From Planctomycetia bacterium (GTDB lineage Bacteria > Planctomycetota > UBA1135 > UBA2386): a DNA stretch of 39,306 nt. The translations under genes and the position numbers were made by a program. The notes under the pieces were generated by a model that saw only the letters and a program-made list of their open reading frames with translations, ran no database searches and was not told where the DNA came from. Location of the stretch: NCBI GenBank assembly GCA_005776475.1, contig SXPB01000220.1, positions 1 through 39,306 of the forward strand, given 5' to 3'. Positions 9,598-18,392 of this stretch are shown here, in pieces; within the stretch, counting starts at the first letter, position 1, and every line of letters begins with the position of its first letter.

Positions 9598-11447
9598 CGC
9601 GTCCACCGTTCGAGGAAGCGCGCCAGCACGAGCACCGCCCACAGCATCTCGGCGTGGTCGCCGACGCCGGCGCGATGGCGAGCCAGCAAGGTGCGCACGA
9701 CGCCTGGGTCGATCCACTGGCCCAGCCTGGCATCGTCGAGCCGGGCCGCCACGGCATCGCCGATCGGCCCGCGGCACCACGCCCGCAACGGCACCGAGAA
9801 GCCCATCTTCTTGCGCGCCATCGCCGCCGGCAGCAGTCGCGGTGCCAGCGTGTCGCGCAGGAACGCCTTCGTACGGCCGCCCGCGAAGTGCCAGTCGGCG
9901 GGAATGCGCGCCGCGTGCTCGAACAGCACGTGGTCGAGGAACGGCGCGCGCACTTCGAGGGCCACCGCCATCGAGGCGCGGTCGGCCTTGACCAGGATGT
10001 CGCCCGGCAGCCAGGTGGCGAGGTCGGTGGCGACGGCGCGATGCAGCGGTGCCTTCGCGGTGCTGGCCTCGTAGGCGGCGAGCAGCGGCGCGTGCGGGTT
10101 GCCGGCGGCGGCATGGTGCTCGCGGCGCAGCACCGCCAACACTTCCTCGGGCAGGTGCGCACTGACCGAACGGGCGTAGGCGACCGCCGCCGGACTGCCC
10201 AGGTTCTGCAGCGTGCGTTTGGCGCGCAGCCAGCGCGGTAGCCAATCCGCTTTCGGGTAGCACGCCCCGAGCCCGCGCCACATGCCGCGCGGCAACCAAC
10301 GGCGCGTGCTGTGCTCGTGCCGATCGAACAGGTAGCGGCGATAGCCACCAAAGCCCTCGTCGCCACCGTCGCCGGCCAACGCCACGGTCACGTGCGCGCG
10401 CGCCAGTTTGCTGACGTGGTAGGTCGGCACCGCACTGCTGTCGCTGAACGGTTCGTCGAACGTCTCCGCCAGCCAATCGAGGTCGAGCAGGCGCTGCGGG
10501 TCGAGCACTTCTTCGATCAGTCGCGCGCCGCACGCGGCCGCCGACTCGCGCGCCGCCGCTCGTTCGTCGAACGCGGGATCGGGGAACCCGATCGTGCACG
10601 CGGTGACCGAACGGCCGAGCGTGCGCGTCATCGAATCGACGATCGCGTAGCTGTCGACGCCGCCGGACAGGAACGGCGCCAGCGGCACCTCACCCATCAG
10701 GCGGATGCGCACCGACTCGTCGAGCAGTGCGAGCACGCGTTCGCGATGCTCGGCGACCGGTCGCTCGTCGGCACCGAACTCCAGCTGCCAGTAGCGCTGC
10801 TGCTGCAGCTTGCCGTCGCGCAGCAGGCACCAATGCGCCGGTGGCAGCTTGTGCATGCCCTCGAACACGGTGTCGGGATCGGGCACGTACCGCAGCGCCA
10901 GGAACTGCGCGATCGCCGCCGGCCGCAGTTGGCGCGGTCCGCCGAGTTCGTGCAGTGCCTTCAGTTCGCTGGCGAAGCCGAACACGCCGTCGCGCAGTTG
11001 CCAGTGCAGCGGCTTCTTGCCGAAGCGGTCGCGCGCGGCGTACAGCTCGTGCCGGTCTTCGTCGACCAGCACGAACGCGAACATGCCGCGCAGCCGCGCA
11101 GCAAGGCCCGTGCCCCACGCGCGGTAGCCGTGCAGCAGCACTTCGGTGTCGCTGTCGGTGCGGAAGGTGACACCGCTCGCCGCCAGTTCGCGCCGCAGCT
11201 CCTGGTAGTTGTAGATCTCGCCGTTGAAGGTGACCCACAGCTTGCCGTCGGGCGTGCCCATCGGCTGGGCCCCACCGGCCAGATCGACGATCGCCAGCCG
11301 TCGATGCACGAGCGCGTAGCCCGGCCGCGCGCGAATGCCCTCGCCGTCGGGGCCGCGGTGCGCCGTGCGTTGCGCCATGCGCAGAGCGACGTCCGGGGCG
11401 AGTTCCCGCCGTCGATCGAGCGCGAACCAGCCAGCGATGCCGCACAT
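9594..11447 (-). CDS. Asparagine synthase-type amidotransferase of the exosortase locus
   Basis: The protein has 617 aa. Met1 is followed by Cys2 (MCGIAGWF), the N-terminal nucleophile of class II glutamine amidotransferases. RGPDG (31-35), HRRLAIVD (48-55) and NGEIYNY (75-81) complete the glutaminase domain. The synthetase domain has the ATP pyrophosphatase loop SGGVDS (261-266) and a later GDGGDEGFGGY. Housekeeping AsnB makes asparagine, but relatives within exosortase A operons (eps amidotransferase family) are thought to amidate a sugar carboxyl or another component of the glycan. Context favours this second role. The start overlaps the ligase stop by one base (TGATG). Confidence 0.91.
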   Translation of the reverse strand: MCGIAGWFALDRRRELAPDVALRMAQRTAHRGPDGEGIRARPGYALVHRRLAIVDLAGGAQPMGTPDGKLWVTFNGEIYNYQELRRELAASGVTFRTDSDTEVLLHGYRAWGTGLAARLRGMFAFVLVDEDRHELYAARDRFGKKPLHWQLRDGVFGFASELKALHELGGPRQLRPAAIAQFLALRYVPDPDTVFEGMHKLPPAHWCLLRDGKLQQQRYWQLEFGADERPVAEHRERVLALLDESVRIRLMGEVPLAPFLSGGVDSYAIVDSMTRTLGRSVTACTIGFPDPAFDERAAARESAAACGARLIEEVLDPQRLLDLDWLAETFDEPFSDSSAVPTYHVSKLARAHVTVALAGDGGDEGFGGYRRYLFDRHEHSTRRWLPRGMWRGLGACYPKADWLPRWLRAKRTLQNLGSPAAVAYARSVSAHLPEEVLAVLRREHHAAAGNPHAPLLAAYEASTAKAPLHRAVATDLATWLPGDILVKADRASMAVALEVRAPFLDHVLFEHAARIPADWHFAGGRTKAFLRDTLAPRLLPAAMARKKMGFSVPLRAWCRGPIGDAVAARLDDARLGQWIDPGVVRTLLARHRAGVGDHAEMLWAVLVLARFLERWTR

Positions 11448-12829
11448 CAGCGCCACCTCGTTGCCGGCACCGGCTGCGGCAATCCACCACCACCGAACTT
11501 CGGCAAGCCCGCGCGCCGTCGCCGCACGGTGACCCGGCCGGCTCGCGCCGCCGTCGCCAACTCCGTGGCCGGCGCGTCGCGATAGGCCATGCGCGTCACG
11601 AACAGCAGCGACGTCACCAACGCGAGCCAGTGGTAGAACAGGTCGAAGTGGCCGCGGTTGAGGAAGAAGGCGCCGACCAGGAACCCGATCGTCGTCGCTT
11701 CCATCATGCGTGCGTAGTTGCCCGCCCACTGCAGGTCGAGGCGGGCGCGGCTCATCCGGAACACCTTGCGGCAGGCGACGAACACCGACGCCAGCAACGC
11801 CAAGTAGACGAGGAACGCGAGGCTGCCGCTTTCGGCCCAGATCTGCAGGTAGCTGTTGTGGGCGACGTACGTGGTCGAATCCGTGCCCAGCGGCACCACC
11901 GAATACTCCGGGAAGCGCGGCTGGAAGTTGCGCAGGCCAACGCCGAGCAGCGGGTTGTCGCCGATCATGCGCATCGCCGTCGCCCACGCGGTGAGCCGCG
12001 CATTCGCCGACGACTCCTGGGTGTCGCCGATCGACGCCAGGCGTTCGAGCACGGTTTCCGGCGCCACCAACGGAAACAGGATCGCCAGCCCCAGCAGCAC
12101 GCCCGTCGCGCGCACCAGATGGCCCGAGCGCCACGCGATCCACAGCGCCGTCGCCGTCAACGCCAGGAACGCGCCGCGGCTGTGCGTCAGCACGATCGTC
12201 ACCACCGACAGGCCGACGGCGATCACGGTGCCGCGCCGGACCCAGGCCCGCTTCTGCTCCTCGATGCCGAGGTACCACAACAGCGGCACGTTCATCACCA
12301 GGGCGAGCGCGAAGTCGTTGTTGTCTTCGAGCATGCCGCCCGGACCGCGCAGGATCGGCCGACCGCCGCTGAGCAGACCGAACAGCCCGCCCTTCACGCC
12401 GAAGAACGCCAGCGACAAAGCGATCGTCCAGAACATCACGCGCAGCCGCAGGCGCGAGTCGACCTGCGCCGTGGTGAACGCGGCGATCACCAGGATCTTC
12501 AGGTACTCGAAGAAATACGTGTTGGTGTACGCATCCTGCACCCGGGCCCCGGTGTAGCTGATCGTCACCAACACACCGAGCGCCACCATCGCGCCAGTGC
12601 GGAAGTCCCACAACGCGAAGCGCCGCTTGCCCTGTTCGTAGGCCCACCAGCCGACCAGCATCGCGATGGCGACGAAGAACGACATGCGCATGGTGCGGGC
12701 AAAGCCCCAGCACAGGTCCTGCGGCCGCATGTAGGCGAGCCAGCTGAACAGCAGCAAACCCACGAACGGCCGCCGGATCGAGGTCGGCAGCAGCAGCAGC
12801 ACGATGGCGAAGACGACGAGGTCGCGCAT
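11447..12829 (-). CDS. O-antigen ligase-like membrane protein, exosortase system-associated
   Basis: The protein has 460 aa and about ten hydrophobic segments. The N-terminus (MRDLVVFAIVLLLLPTSIRR, then SWLAYMRPQDLCWGFA) and the central GPGGMLEDNNDFALAL closely match what I know of the putative O-glycosylation ligase of exosortase A loci. A Wzy/WaaL-type domain follows, with THSRGAFLAL and a large loop ending in AHNSYLQIWAESG. This family is proposed to transfer or polymerise glycan at the outer face of the membrane, possibly onto protein. The roughly 40 residues after the last membrane segment are Arg-rich and probably cytoplasmic. Four bases separate it from the Wzz-like gene. Confidence 0.9.
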   Translation of the reverse strand: MRDLVVFAIVLLLLPTSIRRPFVGLLLFSWLAYMRPQDLCWGFARTMRMSFFVAIAMLVGWWAYEQGKRRFALWDFRTGAMVALGVLVTISYTGARVQDAYTNTYFFEYLKILVIAAFTTAQVDSRLRLRVMFWTIALSLAFFGVKGGLFGLLSGGRPILRGPGGMLEDNNDFALALVMNVPLLWYLGIEEQKRAWVRRGTVIAVGLSVVTIVLTHSRGAFLALTATALWIAWRSGHLVRATGVLLGLAILFPLVAPETVLERLASIGDTQESSANARLTAWATAMRMIGDNPLLGVGLRNFQPRFPEYSVVPLGTDSTTYVAHNSYLQIWAESGSLAFLVYLALLASVFVACRKVFRMSRARLDLQWAGNYARMMEATTIGFLVGAFFLNRGHFDLFYHWLALVTSLLFVTRMAYRDAPATELATAARAGRVTVRRRRAGLPKFGGGGLPQPVPATRWR

Positions 12830-12833
12830 CGCC

Positions 12834-14444
12834 TCAGCTGCCGAGCAGCATCGACAGGAGGTCGCGCACGATCGGCGGCAAGCGCACCGGATCGACGTAG
12901 TAGATGGTCACGACGACGACGACGAGGCCGACGAAGGCGAACGCCGCCACCGACGCTCGGCGGCGACCGCGCACGACCACGCGCCGTTCTTCTTCGGTCT
13001 CCAGATGGCTCATGCCGCCGAGCACCGGCACCGCCAAGCCACGTTCGACGTCATCGACGGTCTTGAACGAGCCCTGCAACAGGTCGAGCAGCAGGATGAG
13101 TCCGATCGCGGTGCCGAGGCCGAGCACGCAGCCGATCAGCGCCACCACCAGGATGTTCGGATCGGTCGGGTGCGGCGGCGTCACCGCCTCGCGCACCTGC
13201 TGCACCGGCAACTTGGCGTTCAGGCGGGCCAGGATCTCTTCCTGCTCGCGACGGTCGGTCTGGGCCCGCAACCGGTCCGCGGCGACGGCTTCGAGCTTGC
13301 TGCGCAGGGTCTCGAGTTGCTTCCAGGCATCGGCCAGCGCGGCGAGCGCCTGGTCTTCGGCAAGCAGATCGGTTTCGAGCTTGGCGATGGTGATGCGCAT
13401 CGGGGCGAGTTCAGCCTCGGCCTTTTCGATCGCCGCCTGCAGTTCCGCGCGTTTGGGGTTCTGCACGAGACCGTCGGTCGCCGTCGTCTCGGTCTGCATC
13501 ATCACGCGCAGGAGCTTTTCATACCGGGCGATCTCGCGGGTCAGGCGGCGGTATTCCGGGCTGTGCTCGTCCCAGTAGCCGAGCGACATCTGCTTGGCCG
13601 TCACCAACGCCAGGATCTTCGCTGCCTCGACGTTGTCCTTGACCGAGGCTTCCATGGTCGCGGAATCGGGCGCCACCCGCTCCGGCGTCGCTTCCAGGTC
13701 CTGCTTGAGCTTGGCCAGGGTCGCCTCCAGCACCTGGCTGCGGACCTGCTTCTCGCGCAGGTCCGCCCGCCGAGCGTCGCGCGCCGCTTCGCGCAGGCGC
13801 ATCTGCGACTCCTGCACTTGCGGGCCGAGGTCGGGCTGCACCTTGTGCATTCGCTCGAGGGCCGCCTTGTCGGACAACAGGCTCTCGTAGAGGCCGTTCT
13901 GCGTGTTCTCCTTGTCGCGCGCCACCTTCTCCGCCGCCTGCACCCGTTCGCGCAGCTCGCGGATCACCTTCTCCTTCCACACCGTGACCAGCGTGTTGAG
14001 GAACTTCGCGCAGCGGGCGCCATCGCGGTCGCGGTAGGTGACCCGGATCGTCGCGTGCTGGCGGCCCTTCTCGTTGTTGCCGTCGCGCACGTCGACTTCG
14101 GCTTCGAAGCCTTTGACGACCTGCGACTGCTCGTACAGGTCGGTGGTCATCGCCTCGGGCACTTTGAGCGCCACCAGCGTCTCGCGAACGGCGAGCGGGA
14201 TCGTGGTCTTGGCACTGTCGACGACGCCGCGGAAAGGATCTTCGTCGCGTTCGGACACCGCCGCCCCCGGCGGCAGCTGGTGTTCGAGCAGCGTGTCGGC
14301 CACGTAGTAGCGTGGGATGAAGAACGCCACGAGACCGCCGACGACGAGCCCGAGCAACGACACCGGCACCAGTTGCCAACGGCGGCGTTTGACGAGATCG
14401 AGGTAACGCTGCAGCGACAGTTGCGGCAGTTCGACGTCGGTCAT
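12834..14444 (-). CDS. Wzz/GumC-like polysaccharide chain-length determinant without kinase domain
   Basis: The protein has 536 aa. TM1 lies at about residues 25-43. A long periplasmic region follows, rich in heptad-like Glu/Lys/Leu (about 150-420), predicted coiled coil. TM2 is at about 430-456, and then comes GSFKTVDDVERGLAVPVLGG, the segment that normally leads into a BY-kinase. Here the kinase domain is replaced by a short Arg-rich stretch and a third membrane helix (about 497-519). No separate BY-kinase gene is present in the operon. The start was chosen because GGAGG lies 5 nt upstream; an ATG at 14468 lacks such a site. It should set polymer length and link the inner membrane to the Wza-like exporter. 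Confidence 0.88.
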   Translation of the reverse strand: MTDVELPQLSLQRYLDLVKRRRWQLVPVSLLGLVVGGLVAFFIPRYYVADTLLEHQLPPGAAVSERDEDPFRGVVDSAKTTIPLAVRETLVALKVPEAMTTDLYEQSQVVKGFEAEVDVRDGNNEKGRQHATIRVTYRDRDGARCAKFLNTLVTVWKEKVIRELRERVQAAEKVARDKENTQNGLYESLLSDKAALERMHKVQPDLGPQVQESQMRLREAARDARRADLREKQVRSQVLEATLAKLKQDLEATPERVAPDSATMEASVKDNVEAAKILALVTAKQMSLGYWDEHSPEYRRLTREIARYEKLLRVMMQTETTATDGLVQNPKRAELQAAIEKAEAELAPMRITIAKLETDLLAEDQALAALADAWKQLETLRSKLEAVAADRLRAQTDRREQEEILARLNAKLPVQQVREAVTPPHPTDPNILVVALIGCVLGLGTAIGLILLLDLLQGSFKTVDDVERGLAVPVLGGMSHLETEEERRVVVRGRRRASVAAFAFVGLVVVVVTIYYVDPVRLPPIVRDLLSMLLGS

Positions 14445-14449
14445 GCGTG

Positions 14450-14454
14450 CCTCC
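14450..14454 (-). promoter_or_regulatory. Ribosome-binding site GGAGG of the Wzz-like gene
   Basis: GGAGG on the minus strand, 5 nt before the ATG at 14444. It decides that start against the alternative ATG 24 bases upstream. Confidence 0.8.
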
Positions 14455-14460
14455 GCCGGA

Positions 14461-14476
14461 CCGGGCACGGGCCCGG
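14461..14476 (-). other. Intercistronic hairpin between export and chain-length genes
   Basis: Six-base perfect stem (CCGGGC/GCCCGG) with loop ACGG on the plus strand. It lies in the only sizeable gap (78 bp) inside the polysaccharide operon, just upstream of the Wzz-like ribosome-binding site. There is no T-run, so it is not a standard terminator. It could be an RNA processing or stability element, or chance in GC-rich DNA. Confidence 0.4.
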
Positions 14477-14522
14477 ACTGTGGACAGCACGGGCGATGGG
14501 CGTGGCGACGCTTGAACTCATG

Positions 14523-15374
14523 TCAGAAGCGGAAGTAGACGGAGTCGCGGTCGCCGCTGAGCACTTCGTAGGCGGACTGCGCCTGCGCTGCCCCGATCAC
14601 GGTGCGCACCGCCAGGCCGATCGGTTCGAGGATGCGCTGCAGCAGACGCGCCAACAGGCCAAGGAACGTCGGCGGCACGTAGATGATGTCGCGCTCGCGC
14701 ATCTGGATGTTCGCCGTCATCAGGCCGGTCGTCATCATCTCGCGGAAGTTGATGTCGACGACGAGCGGGTGTTCGGCATCGGGACGGATCAGGTAGACGC
14801 GCCCGAGATTGGCCAGGTTGGTCCAGCCGACCGCGAACATGGCCTCGAAGAAGGTCATGTCCGTCATCAGCAACTTCTCGCCTTTGCCGCCGACTTCTCC
14901 GATCGCATAGAAATACTTCTGCGAGACGACGATGCGGGCCTCGAGGTCGATTGGCTCCGTGAGCCCGGCGTTGCGCAGTTGGGCCTTCACCAGGGCCACC
15001 AGTTCCGCCTCGGTCTTGCCGAGCACATAGACCGGACCGACGAACGGCACGTGGATGGTGCCGTCGATCGCCACCGGCTGCGGCGTCGACAACTCAGCGA
15101 GTCGCTCGTAGCTCGGAATCAGCAACACGTCCGGCTGCAGCAGGAACTGCAGCTGGTCGCGCCCACCGACGTAGTTTTCGCGCGTCGCATCGCCTTCCGC
15201 GCGCGAGCCGAATCCCTTCTCGTGCAGCAGTTCGCGGATGCGCTTGTCTTCCCAGGTGCCGCAACTCGCGAGCACCGCGAGCAACAACCAGGGCAACGCA
15301 ACCAGCCAGCGGGGAAGAGTGAGAGCGTCGGTGGTCAACGTGGTTTGCCTCGCAAAGTTCGGACTGCGCAGCAT
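14523..15374 (-). CDS. Wza-like polysaccharide export lipoprotein
   Basis: The protein has 283 aa. A hydrophobic segment ends in the lipobox LASC with Cys38, so it should be lipidated. The N-terminal arm before the segment is about 20 residues long, so the true start may be further in. The Poly_export (PES) domain covers about 78-160, with DVLLIPSYERLAEL and a beta-strand containing GTIHVPFVGPV. A SLBB-like part follows (about 160-235), including GEVGGKGEKLLM and RERDIIYVPP. It would form the outer-membrane exit channel for the glycan made by the downstream genes. It is the first gene of the operon; a 183-bp divergent region lies upstream. Confidence 0.9.
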   Translation of the reverse strand: MLRSPNFARQTTLTTDALTLPRWLVALPWLLLAVLASCGTWEDKRIRELLHEKGFGSRAEGDATRENYVGGRDQLQFLLQPDVLLIPSYERLAELSTPQPVAIDGTIHVPFVGPVYVLGKTEAELVALVKAQLRNAGLTEPIDLEARIVVSQKYFYAIGEVGGKGEKLLMTDMTFFEAMFAVGWTNLANLGRVYLIRPDAEHPLVVDINFREMMTTGLMTANIQMRERDIIYVPPTFLGLLARLLQRILEPIGLAVRTVIGAAQAQSAYEVLSGDRDSVYFRF

Positions 15375-15557
15375 CGTAGGAATCCCCGCGGTCCCTGCAA
15401 TGCACCCGTCGCCCGTTCGGCTGTCCTCATCGGCAGTTCCGCACCACCGACCTGACTGCGCCAGCGGCGGCGAAGCGACGCTTTCCGTCGGTGGTTTGAC
15501 GGTGATGGGACGAACGCTCGCTTCCCGGGTCCGCGGGCAACCGCCAGACTACTGTCC
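15375..15557. promoter_or_regulatory. Divergent intergenic region, presumed promoters of the polysaccharide operon and the 940-aa protein gene
   Basis: These 183 bp separate two divergent genes and must hold at least one promoter unless the operon starts elsewhere. A perfect 9-bp inverted repeat lies inside (see next entry). I looked for a sigma-54 promoter (GG, ten bases, GC) on both strands because a sigma-54 activator lies nearby. Only pairs with wrong spacing were found. No convincing sigma-70-type boxes were seen. Confidence 0.5.
15443..15495. repeat. Inverted repeat ACCACCGAC...GTCGGTGGT in the divergent promoter region
   Basis: The left arm is at 15443-15451 and the right arm at 15487-15495; they are perfectly complementary over 9 bases and 35 bases apart. 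The location between divergent genes makes an operator with two half-sites, or a cruciform, possible. The spacing is not a whole number of typical dimer sites, so the function is only a suggestion. Confidence 0.45.
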
Positions 15558-18380
15558 ATGCGCCCGTCATTGCTGCTGCTCGCGGTCTGCCTGCTCGGCA
15601 GCATCGTCGCGGCATTGGCGTGGTTTGCCGCCGACGGCGCGATGCCGTCGCCCGATGGCAACCAGCCGGCGGCCGTCGAAGCCACCGCGACCGACGGCGA
15701 CCGCAGCCCCGAAGCTACGGTGGCGGCGGATCTGGATCGCCGCGACGCCGCCAACCCGGTCCCACTGCCTGGCGTTGGCGAACCGACGGAAGACGACGAA
15801 CGCGCGGAGGTCGCCCTCGACCAACGCAGCTCGCCGCGCGTGCTGGTGGTGCGCGGCGACCCGCCGACTCCGGTCCCGGGCGCTGTCGTGTTCTTCGTCA
15901 CCGAATCGCAGGCGCGCGACAAGCTGGCGAAGAAGCCGCCACCGGGGGCCGGACAGTTGCGGCGCTGGGACTGGCCTTCGACCCTGGGCCAGAGTGCCAC
16001 CACCGGCGACGACGGCTCTTGCATGCTGCCGGTCGCCCCCGAGCCGTGGTTGTGTTCGGCCCAGGTCGGCGCCGAGTTTGGATTCCTGGTCGTGCCACCG
16101 CGCGACCGCACCCACACGCTGCAGCTCATCACCGACGAAACGGTGACGCTGCAGACCCGCGGCGAAGACGGCAAGGCGGTGCCGATGCTGCCGCTCGCGA
16201 TCGTGCAGCAGGTCGGCCAGCCCGAAGCCCAGATCCTGTGGGAAGGCGATGCCGACCGCACCGGCAAGGCGGTCGTGCGCCACTTCCAGTACGTGCGCCA
16301 GAATCGCGGCAACCCCGATGGCGAACTGTTCGCGGCGATGGCGAAGGTGCCGTTCGCCACGAGCGTCACCTTCGTCGGGCGGCCGGCGGCGACGACGCCT
16401 GTCGAGTTGCCGGTTGCCCCGCTCGCCAGCATCCTCGTCACGTTGGCCGACCACCGCGGCACGCCGCTGCTGTCGCGCGCGTCGGTCCAGCTCACCGGCG
16501 TACGGCCGGTGCAAGTCGGGACGTCGCCGTTGCGGGTGCCGGCCGGCATCAATGCGCAGCGCATCGACAAACCTCCCGGCGACGCGCCCGTGGTGTTGCC
16601 GTGGCACGAGCTCGGCATTCCGTTGTCGCTGAGTGCAGTGTTTCCTGCCGTGCGCCGCCAGCACCTGGCCGGTCCATTCGAAGCGCCAACGGAACCCGGC
16701 CAGAAGGTCCCGGTGACGATGCCGCTCGGCCGCGACCACTGCGTGCTCGCTGGTCGCCTCGCCCTCGCCAGCGACACCGGACCAGCCGCGTGGTTGCCCG
16801 GCCTCGTGCCGGTGGCCGCGGCGTTGTGGCGCAGCGACCGCGATCTGTTCGAAACGACGCTCGATCCACTGCCCGACGGCCGCTTCGACTGCGTGCTGAC
16901 GCAGCGCACCGACGCCACCGAGTTCTGGCTCGAACTGCGCCTCGACCCGCGGCATCTACCGCCGGTTGCCGAAGGCGAGCCGCCGCCACGCTACGGCGCC
17001 CGCGTGCGCCTGCCGGTCCTGCGCGGCGGCGAACGCCTCGAACTCGGCACCGTCGTGCTCGGCGAACTGCCGGCGCTGGTCAGCGGCCTCATCGTCGATG
17101 ACGAAGGCAAGCCGGTCGCGGACGCCGACGTGCAAGTGCAGGTTCACGTGCCCCCGGCCGGCGACGAACGCAATCCGCGCGAGAACTGGCGCCCGATGGC
17201 GTTGCTGCGCACCCGCAGTTTCGCCGACGGCACCTTCCGCGTCGACGGCCCGCTGCCGTTCGGCTCGCTGCGCGTGCGCGCCGACACCGACCAGCACTTC
17301 GCCGACTCGGTGCCGCTGCACAGCCAGGGCCAGGTGGTGCGCATCAAGATCGACCGCAACGGCGTGCTGCGCGGCCGCGTGACGTTGCCCGACTGGGTCG
17401 CCGACGGCATGGTGTCGCTGCAACTGCGTCCGTTCGACGAAGCGATGCGGGCGCGCGACACCCGCAGCATCGAGTTGTCGGCGCGCCGCGGCGGCGGCCG
17501 CTTCACGATCGAACCGCTGCGCCCCGGCCGCTACGACGCGTTGGTGCTGCTGCGCAACGTGAAGGAGCCGCTGGCGGTGTTGCAGGACGTGTTCGTGGTG
17601 CCCGGCGAAACGCGCGATCGCCGCTTCCGGCCACTCGACCTCTCGATGTCGCTGCATCGTTTCCGGCTGCGCGCGGTCGACCAGTCCGGCCAACCGTTCG
17701 GGCTCGACGGCCCGATCATCGCGCGGCTGCCGAAGAGCGATGGCACCTTCCTCGAAGAGGGCTTTCGCTGGCAGAAGGGTCGCGCCGAACTGATCACCGG
17801 CAGCCCGCTCGCCGACCTGGTGTTCTTCGGCCGCGGCCACCGCACGGTGCGCACCACGCTGGCGGCGGGCGACCACGACGTGATGTTGCCGACGTCGCGG
17901 CCGGCCCTCGTCGAACTGCCGGGCCTGCGCGCGCTGTGCGGGCCGCAGAGAAAGGTGCGCATCTCCGTCGTGCTGCAGGGCGACACCGGCCTGCCGGCGT
18001 CCTTTGGCGGCGTCGACCAGCGCAGCGGCGAACGCTTCGGGTTCGCTCGTTGGGACCTCGGCCGCAGCAGCGGCGGCTGGCTTGGCTACACGGACACCGT
18101 CGAGATCCCGCTGCTGCAGAGCGGCAAGTACCAGGTGCTGCTGCGGCCGCACGCGACCGACACCGAACGTTCGCTGCAGGGCCAGCTCGACCTCGGCGTG
18201 CACGAACTGAACGTCGACGGCGGCTACCAGCCGGTGCGAGTGGCCCTCGATCCGGTCGCGGTCGGCAACATGTTGCAGCAGCTCGACCAGAACCAGGCGG
18301 CGGCGCAGGACCGCAACCGCGGCAACGGCAACGGCAACGGCAACGGCGGCAACAATCGCCGCGTCGACACCGGCCGCTGA
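15558..18380 (+). CDS. Large secreted protein with carboxypeptidase-regulatory-like domains
   Basis: The protein has 940 aa. Residues 1-20 form a hydrophobic signal peptide or anchor (PSLLLLAVCLLGSIVAALAW). An acidic, Ala/Pro-rich linker follows to about 95. The remainder is beta-rich; around 506-600 one reads SGLIVDDEGKPVADADVQVQ and ADGTFRVDGPLPFGSLRVR, the pattern of CarboxypepD_reg/transthyretin-like beta-sandwiches. The C-terminus is a low-complexity Gly-Asn tract. No PEP-CTERM-like helix is present, so it is not an obvious exosortase substrate. It is divergent from the polysaccharide operon and convergent with the glucosidase gene (12 bp apart). The function is unknown; such proteins are common in planctomycetes. 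Confidence 0.85.
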   Translation: MRPSLLLLAVCLLGSIVAALAWFAADGAMPSPDGNQPAAVEATATDGDRSPEATVAADLDRRDAANPVPLPGVGEPTEDDERAEVALDQRSSPRVLVVRGDPPTPVPGAVVFFVTESQARDKLAKKPPPGAGQLRRWDWPSTLGQSATTGDDGSCMLPVAPEPWLCSAQVGAEFGFLVVPPRDRTHTLQLITDETVTLQTRGEDGKAVPMLPLAIVQQVGQPEAQILWEGDADRTGKAVVRHFQYVRQNRGNPDGELFAAMAKVPFATSVTFVGRPAATTPVELPVAPLASILVTLADHRGTPLLSRASVQLTGVRPVQVGTSPLRVPAGINAQRIDKPPGDAPVVLPWHELGIPLSLSAVFPAVRRQHLAGPFEAPTEPGQKVPVTMPLGRDHCVLAGRLALASDTGPAAWLPGLVPVAAALWRSDRDLFETTLDPLPDGRFDCVLTQRTDATEFWLELRLDPRHLPPVAEGEPPPRYGARVRLPVLRGGERLELGTVVLGELPALVSGLIVDDEGKPVADADVQVQVHVPPAGDERNPRENWRPMALLRTRSFADGTFRVDGPLPFGSLRVRADTDQHFADSVPLHSQGQVVRIKIDRNGVLRGRVTLPDWVADGMVSLQLRPFDEAMRARDTRSIELSARRGGGRFTIEPLRPGRYDALVLLRNVKEPLAVLQDVFVVPGETRDRRFRPLDLSMSLHRFRLRAVDQSGQPFGLDGPIIARLPKSDGTFLEEGFRWQKGRAELITGSPLADLVFFGRGHRTVRTTLAAGDHDVMLPTSRPALVELPGLRALCGPQRKVRISVVLQGDTGLPASFGGVDQRSGERFGFARWDLGRSSGGWLGYTDTVEIPLLQSGKYQVLLRPHATDTERSLQGQLDLGVHELNVDGGYQPVRVALDPVAVGNMLQQLDQNQAAAQDRNRGNGNGNGNGGNNRRVDTGR
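18318..18355 (+). repeat. GGCAAC hexanucleotide tandem repeat inside the 940-aa protein gene
   Basis: Consecutive GGCAAC units encode the Gly-Asn run near the C-terminus. It is a coding low-complexity tract that may vary in length by slippage in steps that keep the frame. Confidence 0.7.
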
Positions 18381-18392
18381 ACGTTCGGAAAC

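Noticed and set aside
9594..11447. Calling the amidotransferase a housekeeping asparagine synthetase (asnB).
   Set aside because: Motifs allow it, but it overlaps exosortase-locus genes on both sides, so the glycan-associated role is more likely.
15375..15557. Sigma-54 promoter for the glycan operon.
   Set aside because: GG and GC pairs occur on the minus strand but with 9 or 12 bases between them instead of 10.
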